A stretch of 10,003 bases of DNA. It comes from an uncultured Ruminococcus sp. (GTDB taxonomy: Bacteria > Bacillota_A > Clostridia > Oscillospirales > Acutalibacteraceae). The stretch is taken from NCBI GenBank assembly GCA_902798605.1, contig CADBXH010000074.1:1-10003 (forward strand). Reading direction: 5' to 3'. The notes beneath the pieces are model-generated. The model saw only the letters and a program-made list of their open reading frames with translations. It ran no database searches and had not been told where the DNA came from. Each line of letters begins with the position of its first letter. Position 1 is the stretch's first letter. Shown in pieces: positions 5,754-10,003 of the stretch. Made by a program: the position numbers and the translations under genes.

Positions 5754-7058
5754 TCAATACTCATCCATCGGGTTATATTTAACGCCGTTGTAGCGGCACT
5801 CAAAGTGGAGGTGCGGGCCTGTCGAGTAACCTGTTGTACCTACATAACCGATCGTCTGTCCCTTGGTAACGTGCTGTCCCTCGCTGACCGTAAGGCTGCT
5901 GAGGTGAGCATAGATGGTCTCTTTGCCGTTACCGTGATCGATCCAGACATACTTTCCGTATCCGCCGCCGCAGCCGCAGCTGCTGAACTTGCCCCAGTTA
6001 TGAGGGCAATAGCTGTTTGTATACGCAACGGTACCGCTGTCAGCGGCAACTACTCTTGCGCCCATGATTCCGCCGCCGGCGATATCTATAGCACCGTGGT
6101 TATATGTGGTTCTGTCCTCGTTCCACTGTGATGAGAGATAGTAGAAACCGGGAGTCGGCCACGTATAGCCGCTCGAATAAGACGGTGCGCCCGAATCATC
6201 ATAACCTGAATTTGAGCTCGGAGGAGTATAGGTCGAACCGCCTGAGGTTTCCGCGCCGGAATCAGCGTTGCCGGCGTTTGAGTTGCCCTGATTTTGCTGA
6301 GCGTTTCTTGCCGCCTCATCTGCCGCGGTCTGCTGAGCTAATTGAGCTTCTGCTCTTGCTTTATCGTTATTTGTATCAGCGATGTATTTCTTGGCCTCAT
6401 CAGACTTGATTTTAAGGTCCTTTAGAACTTCTTTGTTTTCTTCAAGAGTATTGTTAAGATCCTTTAGGTCTTTGTCGAGCGAAGCCTCGTTCTTTTCAAG
6501 CTCTGCCTTGTTCTTCTCGAGCTCTTCCTTATCTTTATTGATCACAGTAAGCTTGCTGTTGATGTTATCAATAAGCTCCTGGTCTTTTTTTGAGAGATTC
6601 TTGACAAGCGCCATTTTATCAATAAGATCGGAAAAATCCTTTGCGCCGAGAATTATCTCAAGGTCGCTGGCAGAACCCGCCATATAAATCGTTCTCAATC
6701 TATTGCGAAGAGCTTTGACCTGAGCCTCGATATCCTTGTTGCCCTGATCGATTTTTTTCTGTGATTCGGCAATTTTGGCATTAGTCTCCTCAATCGCCTT
6801 ATGGGTAACTTCAATTTTTTCATCGAGGTTTTCAATTTTACTTGTAAGAGTTGCGTTGTAGTTCTCTTTTTCGGAAATATCGTTTTGAGTTGCTTCGAGC
6901 TGCTTCTGATACTCCTGATTTTTAGCTTCGAGCTCTTCAATTTTCTTTTGAAGATCCTCGGAGCTTTCGGCATTTGCCGAAACGATGCCCGATACAGTGG
7001 GAACCGCGATAATGCAAATGCTCAAAAATACGCTGATGATTTTTTTGAACTTTGTCAT
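5754..7058 (-). CDS. Secreted coiled-coil murein endopeptidase, M23/LytM family (EnvC/PcsB-like partner of FtsEX)
   Basis: A 434-residue exported protein. Residues 1-30 form a signal peptide (KFKK, hydrophobic core, cleavage near SANA-ES). Residues about 32-250 are a long Glu/Lys/Gln-rich coiled coil with a break near 115-150 (RLRTIYMAGSASDLEIIL). This layout is seen in PcsB, CwlO and EnvC, where the coiled coil docks on FtsX. A Gln/Asn/Ser/Gly/Pro linker (about 250-300) leads to a C-terminal M23 peptidase. The active site is complete: H321 and D325 (HGAID), H385 (YAHLS), and H416/H418 (GPHLHFE). This indicates a real metallo-endopeptidase, unlike EnvC, which has lost its catalytic residues. 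An insertion at about 348-366 holds Cys351, Cys361 and Cys363. It is the last gene of the operon, 18 nt after ftsX, with AAAGGAG 5 nt before the ATG. By homology it cleaves septal or lateral peptidoglycan under FtsEX control. Confidence 0.92.
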   Translation of the reverse strand: MTKFKKIISVFLSICIIAVPTVSGIVSANAESSEDLQKKIEELEAKNQEYQKQLEATQNDISEKENYNATLTSKIENLDEKIEVTHKAIEETNAKIAESQKKIDQGNKDIEAQVKALRNRLRTIYMAGSASDLEIILGAKDFSDLIDKMALVKNLSKKDQELIDNINSKLTVINKDKEELEKNKAELEKNEASLDKDLKDLNNTLEENKEVLKDLKIKSDEAKKYIADTNNDKARAEAQLAQQTAADEAARNAQQNQGNSNAGNADSGAETSGGSTYTPPSSNSGYDDSGAPSYSSGYTWPTPGFYYLSSQWNEDRTTYNHGAIDIAGGGIMGARVVAADSGTVAYTNSYCPHNWGKFSSCGCGGGYGKYVWIDHGNGKETIYAHLSSLTVSEGQHVTKGQTIGYVGTTGYSTGPHLHFECRYNGVKYNPMDEY

Positions 7059-7076
7059 AATTTCTCCTTTCCGCTG

Positions 7077-7982
7077 TTACCAGCCGAGAATTTCATTACC
7101 TTCCATTTTCAAATACTTGCGGATCGAGATAAAGCCGCCGAAGAATCCGACTACAAGACCCAATACGATAAACGCTACTGCAACGAACGGCAGAACCTTG
7201 ATATAAGGAATAAATACAAATGCCGACTGAGCGTCCTCGACAACCACACTGACGCCCTGATAAACCAAGGCAAGCACACCGGTTGAGATCAGCGCCGAGA
7301 TAAGCCCCAGCACCATACCCTCAACAAGGAACGGCATTCGCACAAAAGCGTTTGTGGCACCGACCGACTTCATAATACTGATTTCAAATCGGCGCGAATA
7401 CATTGTCGCGCGAATCGTATTAGCTATAATAAACAGCGATATAATAAGCAGAGCGGCTACGACCGCTATTGATATTTTACTTACAAGTTCGCTGATTCTT
7501 GTCATCTTATCCGCAAATTCCCTGCGGTTAAGGATAGTATTCTTGTCAACACCCTCGATTTTCTGGATCTCGGCAACGGTCTCATCATACTTTGAGAGGT
7601 CATCCATTACTACAATAAAAGCATCGGGAAGCGGGTTGTCTTCCCCGATCTTTGCAAAAAGGTTGTCTCCCAAAGTATCTCTGTACTGCTCAAACGCTTC
7701 TTCCTTAGAAAAGAAGGTAGCGGACTGAACATTGTCAACCTTTTCGATTTCCTTTCCGACATATACAGCCTGAAGCTGTGAATAACCATCCTGGATATAA
7801 ACAATGGTTTCGTTGCTCTCTCCGACCTCGTCAACAAGTTTTGAGACGTTCATCGAGAAGAGCGCGGCAGCTCCCGTTAACACAAGGCAGCTGATGAGTA
7901 CGCACACAGAAGCAATACTCATAATTCGGTTACTCCATACGTTTCTGAAGCCCTCTTTTACAAGATAGCTAAAGCCTTTCAT
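7077..7982 (-). CDS. ftsX: Cell division ABC transporter permease FtsX
   Basis: 301 residues with the FtsX topology: cytoplasmic N-terminus, helix 1 (about 20-43), a large extracytoplasmic domain (about 45-168), helix 2 (169-191), helix 3 (216-241) and helix 4 (264-287). Between helices 2 and 3 lies the conserved RRFEISIMKSVGAT segment (197-210), the coupling region contacted by FtsE. The extracytoplasmic domain is where the coiled coil of the peptidase partner binds in characterised systems. It follows ftsE by 18 nt, with AAAGGAT 9 nt before the ATG, and precedes the M23 gene by 18 nt. This order fits a complex in which FtsE ATP hydrolysis is passed through FtsX to activate the hydrolase outside. 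Confidence 0.95.
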   Translation of the reverse strand: MKGFSYLVKEGFRNVWSNRIMSIASVCVLISCLVLTGAAALFSMNVSKLVDEVGESNETIVYIQDGYSQLQAVYVGKEIEKVDNVQSATFFSKEEAFEQYRDTLGDNLFAKIGEDNPLPDAFIVVMDDLSKYDETVAEIQKIEGVDKNTILNRREFADKMTRISELVSKISIAVVAALLIISLFIIANTIRATMYSRRFEISIMKSVGATNAFVRMPFLVEGMVLGLISALISTGVLALVYQGVSVVVEDAQSAFVFIPYIKVLPFVAVAFIVLGLVVGFFGGFISIRKYLKMEGNEILGW

Positions 7983-8000
7983 ATACTTATAATCCTTTCA

Positions 8001-8855
8001 TCAGTCGGGCACGATCACAACATTGTCGGGATACTGCGGCAGATCGTCGCCGTCATCTCCATCCTCGTCGTCGTAATTCTCGCCGTCGTAGTTATCGGTA
8101 ATTTCATCGTCGGTGAGGTCTGTATCCTCTTCGTACTCGCTGTACTCAAGTGAATAATCGTCATCGTCGTAATCCAAATCGTCATCCATACCATTGCGAG
8201 TATCACGAATGACCCTTCCGTGGTCAATGGTAACGACCCTCTGGTGGAACTCGCGCACAAGCTCGTGCTCGTGAGTAACAACAAGCACGGTAGTGCCCAT
8301 TCCGTTGATCTCATTGAGAAGCTCGATGATCTCGTGCGAAAGTTCGGGGTCAACATTACCGGTAGGCTCGTCAGCAATAATGATCTCGGGATTGTTTACA
8401 AGCGCTCTCGCAAGGCTTACGCGCTGCTGCTCGCCGCCCGAAAGCTCGCTGGGCTTGTCCTTCATCTTATCCTTGAGCCCTACAAGATTGAGGACATAAG
8501 GAACTCTTTTTTTGATCGTGGCGGTGTTCTCGCCTACCGCGCGCATAGCGAACGCTACGTTGTCGAACACGGTCATTTTTTCGATAAGTCTGAAATCCTG
8601 GAACACAATGCCCATATGACGGCGCAGATAAGGAACGTCGCGCCTCTTCATTTTTGAGAGCTTGTTTCCGTTGATAATGATTTCGCCCGAGGTTGGATTT
8701 TCCTCGTGCATAATCAGCTTCAAAAACGTACTTTTACCGGCTCCCGAAGCGCCTACGATAAACACGAACTCGCCCTTGTCAATGCTCAGGGTAATGTTGT
8801 GCAGCGCGTGAGTGCCGTTTGGATATGTTTTTGATACGTCGATAAAATCAATCAT
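8001..8855 (-). CDS. ftsE: Cell division ATP-binding protein FtsE with unusual acidic C-terminal tail
   Basis: 284 residues. The ABC ATPase core (1-220) is complete: Walker A GASGAGKST (35-43), Q-loop Q86 (VFQDFRL), signature LSGGEQQR (138-145), Walker B IIIADEP (158-164) and H-loop H195. FtsE proteins usually end near residue 225-230. Here a further 62 residues (223-284) follow, with 30 Asp/Glu, several Tyr, no Lys or Arg, and a hydrophobic end (NVVIVPD). The tail is in frame with no sign of a shift, and the TGA stop is at 8001-8003. It is likely disordered and cytoplasmic; its role is unknown, perhaps docking or autoregulation. The start ATG at 8855 has AAGGTG 5 nt upstream. This is the first gene of the ftsE-ftsX-M23 operon, with a candidate promoter at 8918-8946. 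Confidence 0.95.
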   Translation of the reverse strand: MIDFIDVSKTYPNGTHALHNITLSIDKGEFVFIVGASGAGKSTFLKLIMHEENPTSGEIIINGNKLSKMKRRDVPYLRRHMGIVFQDFRLIEKMTVFDNVAFAMRAVGENTATIKKRVPYVLNLVGLKDKMKDKPSELSGGEQQRVSLARALVNNPEIIIADEPTGNVDPELSHEIIELLNEINGMGTTVLVVTHEHELVREFHQRVVTIDHGRVIRDTRNGMDDDLDYDDDDYSLEYSEYEEDTDLTDDEITDNYDGENYDDEDGDDGDDLPQYPDNVVIVPD

Positions 8856-8873
8856 ATATACACCTTAATTTCA

Positions 8874-8893
8874 GGCAGTTACGGTAAACTGCC
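8874..8893 (-). promoter_or_regulatory. Hairpin in the ftsE leader just before the ribosome binding site
   Basis: GGCAGTT (8874-8880) pairs perfectly with AACTGCC (8887-8893) around a 6-nt loop. It ends 7 nt before the AAGGTG site of ftsE and has no U-tract, so it is not a terminator. It could stabilise the message or modulate translation; this is inference. Confidence 0.45.
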
Positions 8894-8900
8894 GGTTTTG

Positions 8901-8935
8901 ATTCGGCAAACGAAAAAAGAATACGTTTTCCGAAT
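8901..8935 (-). promoter_or_regulatory. Inverted repeat enclosing the putative ftsE -10 box (possible operator)
   Basis: ATTCGG (8901-8906) and AAACG (8908-8912) are mirrored by CGTTT (8924-8928) and CCGAAT (8930-8935): 11 of 12 positions pair, with an 11-nt centre. The candidate -10 box (8918-8923) lies in that centre. The arms straddle the expected start site, so the symmetry is more likely a DNA-binding site than an RNA hairpin of the ftsE transcript. Confidence 0.45.
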
Positions 8936-8946
8936 ATTTCGCGCAA
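8918..8946 (-). promoter_or_regulatory. Putative promoter of the ftsE-ftsX-M23 operon
   Basis: On the minus strand TTGCGC (8941-8946) is followed after exactly 17 nt by TATTCT (8918-8923). The -35 box touches the T-run of the upstream terminator. Transcription would start near 8911, giving a leader of about 55 nt that contains the hairpin at 8874-8893. Confidence 0.45.
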
Positions 8947-8967
8947 AAAGGGCGCAAAAGCCCCCTT
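8945..8967 (-). terminator. Rho-independent terminator downstream of the CdaR-family gene
   Basis: Positions 8948-8955 pair with 8960-8967 around an AAAA loop with one C-C mismatch. On the minus strand this is GGGGGC, TTTT, GCGCCC followed by TTTTT. It would end the transcript of the regulator gene whose stop is at 9037. Two further hairpins lie between: GGCA/TGCC at 8979-8990 and the stem at 8996-9022. Confidence 0.65.
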
Positions 8968-8995
8968 AGAACACGAACGGCAAAAATGCCAACGC

Positions 8996-9022
8996 CCTGA
9001 ACACGCAAAAAGAATGTTCAGG
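8996..9022 (-). repeat. Perfect 8-bp inverted repeat just after the CdaR-family stop codon
   Basis: CCTGAACA (8996-9003) pairs with TGTTCAGG (9015-9022) around an 11-nt A-rich loop. It begins 14 nt after the stop of the regulator gene on the minus strand. No T-run follows directly, so it may be a 3'-end stabilising hairpin that works with the terminator at 8945-8967. Confidence 0.55.
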
Positions 9023-9036
9023 AGCGATTGTTGTTT

Positions 9037-10003
9037 TTAATACTTAGCGGGACTAGCGTTGAGGTACTTCTTAACCATCAGCGCTACCTTGAATACGATA
9101 GCGTCCTCAAATTCACGCAGATCAAGACCCGTAAGCTTCTTGATTTTCTCCAGTCTGTAAACAAGTGTGTTACGGTGAACAAAGAGCTTTCTTGAAGTCT
9201 CGGAAACGTTGAGGTTATTCTCAAAGAAACGCTGAATAGTGAACAGTGTTTCCTGGTCGAGAGTCTCGATCGATCCGCGCTTGAAAACTTCCTTGAGGAA
9301 CATCTTGCACAGAGTTGTGGGAAGCTGATATATAAGACGGGCGATACCGAGGTTGTCATAGCTTACGATGGTACGCTCGGTGTCAAATACCTTTGCTACC
9401 TCAAGAGCGGACTGGGCTTCCTTAAAGGAACGCGCCAGATCCTTGATACCGGTCACGGTAGTACCTATACCTACGACACAGTGGGTATAGAACTCGCTGG
9501 AGAGCGTGTCCGCGATAGAGCTTGCGAGCTTTTCAAGGTCGCGGCTCTCTGTGTCGGGCTTGACCTCTTTTACAAGAGCGATCTCTTCCTCGTTAATGTT
9601 GATAACAAAATCCTTTGACTTGTCGGGGAAAAGATTTTGAACGATATCATAAGCAGAAACATCGGTCTTGGAAATGATCTTGATAAGCAGGCAAACGCGG
9701 GAAACCTCGCTGTTAAAGTGGAGTTCTCTTGCCTTGAGGTAAATATCACCGGGAAGGATGTTGTCAAGAATTACGTTTTTGATGAAGTTTGAGCGGTCAT
9801 ACTTTTCGTCATAATACTGCTTGATGCTCGCGAACGAAACAGCCAGCAGATGAGCGTACTTTTGTGCGTACTCGTCGGTGCCCTGAACAAACACTGCGTA
9901 GTCGTACTTTGCGCTGTTGCCGAAAGATTTATATGTGTAGCCGCTGATAACAAACGGAGCTGTTGAACTAAGGGTCTCTGAATTGATGCTCTCGTTGACC
10001 TCA
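9037..10003 (-). CDS. CdaR/PucR-family transcriptional regulator, N-terminus cut by window edge
   Basis: The frame is open from the right edge (10002) to TAA at 9037-9039, giving 321 visible residues; the GTG at 9894 is internal. The C-terminus is a PucR-type helix-turn-helix: NNLNVSETSRKLFVHRNTL followed by VYRLEKIKKLTGLDL and a final helix (EDAIVFKVALMVKKYL). The middle region, with VVGIGTTVTGI and ARSFKEAQSALEVAKVF, matches the GGDEF-like domain that precedes the HTH in CdaR-type proteins. CdaR itself activates sugar-diacid genes in E. coli, but Firmicute members of the family respond to varied, mostly unknown signals, so no ligand is proposed. It lies upstream of ftsE on the same strand but is separated by a terminator, so it is probably a separate transcription unit. 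Confidence 0.85.
   Translation of the reverse strand, partial: EVNESINSETLSSTAPFVISGYTYKSFGNSAKYDYAVFVQGTDEYAQKYAHLLAVSFASIKQYYDEKYDRSNFIKNVILDNILPGDIYLKARELHFNSEVSRVCLLIKIISKTDVSAYDIVQNLFPDKSKDFVININEEEIALVKEVKPDTESRDLEKLASSIADTLSSEFYTHCVVGIGTTVTGIKDLARSFKEAQSALEVAKVFDTERTIVSYDNLGIARLIYQLPTTLCKMFLKEVFKRGSIETLDQETLFTIQRFFENNLNVSETSRKLFVHRNTLVYRLEKIKKLTGLDLREFEDAIVFKVALMVKKYLNASPAKY

Noticed and set aside
5476..5793. Plus-strand 105-codon frame starting with an Ala-rich run
   Set aside because: It is the antisense of the Cys/Gly micropeptide gene (GCC/GCA codons read from Gly/Cys codons) and runs through a terminator hairpin; no ribosome binding site.
5805..6131. Plus-strand frames overlapping 5805-6687
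   Set aside because: They are antisense shadows of the M23 peptidase, whose signal peptide, coiled coil and active-site motifs are intact.
1..10003. Mobile elements, CRISPR arrays, prophage or attachment sites
   Set aside because: No transposase, integrase, regularly spaced direct repeats or target-site duplications were found on either strand.

Overview
The window looks like chromosomal DNA of a low- to mid-GC Firmicute, most likely a gut Clostridia of the Ruminococcus/Oscillospiraceae type. This is inferred from a type I dockerin on a secreted modular protein, an ftsE-ftsX-M23 peptidase operon, A/G-rich Shine-Dalgarno sites (AAAGGAG, AGGTGAT), and a Cys/Gly-rich membrane micropeptide of a kind I associate with Clostridia. 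No mobile element, CRISPR array, rRNA or complete tRNA is visible.

Layout. (1) 1-1391, plus strand: the 3' part of a secreted repeat protein ending in a dockerin. Its reading frame is broken by a net +1 (or -2) shift near 734-741. (2) 1417-1448: a bidirectional terminator between convergent genes. (3) 1466-3430, minus: a membrane-anchored sensor with a PP2C/SpoIIE-type phosphatase and a C-terminal RsbW-like ATPase. (4) 3486-3587: divergent promoters. (5) 3621-4715, plus: the translation-associated GTPase YchF, followed by a small RelA/SpoT-type HD hydrolase (4769-5221) and a terminator (5305-5343). (6) 5497-5628, minus: an unlisted 43-residue peptide with 10 Cys and 12 Gly around one hydrophobic segment. 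(7) 5754-8855, minus: operon ftsE -> ftsX -> coiled-coil M23 peptidase, with 18-nt gaps between genes and a strong terminator at its 3' end. (8) 8867-9036: a hairpin-dense spacer that appears to hold the cdaR-side terminator and the ftsE promoter. (9) 9037-10003, minus: a CdaR/PucR-family regulator running off the right edge.

How the genes work together. The clearest unit is the division/cell-wall operon. The FtsEX ABC complex would drive an exported coiled-coil endopeptidase whose LytM active site is complete, like EnvC or PcsB/CwlO control in other bacteria. Two features are atypical. FtsE carries a 62-residue tail in which 30 residues are Asp/Glu and none is Lys/Arg. The M23 domain carries a Cys-rich insertion. 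The phosphatase/kinase, YchF and HD hydrolase are housekeeping or signalling genes with no partner visible here.

I see no clearly new multi-gene system. The best leads are the Cys/Gly micropeptide beside the FtsEX operon, the acidic FtsE tail, the inverted repeat centred on the putative ftsE promoter, and the frameshifted dockerin protein.
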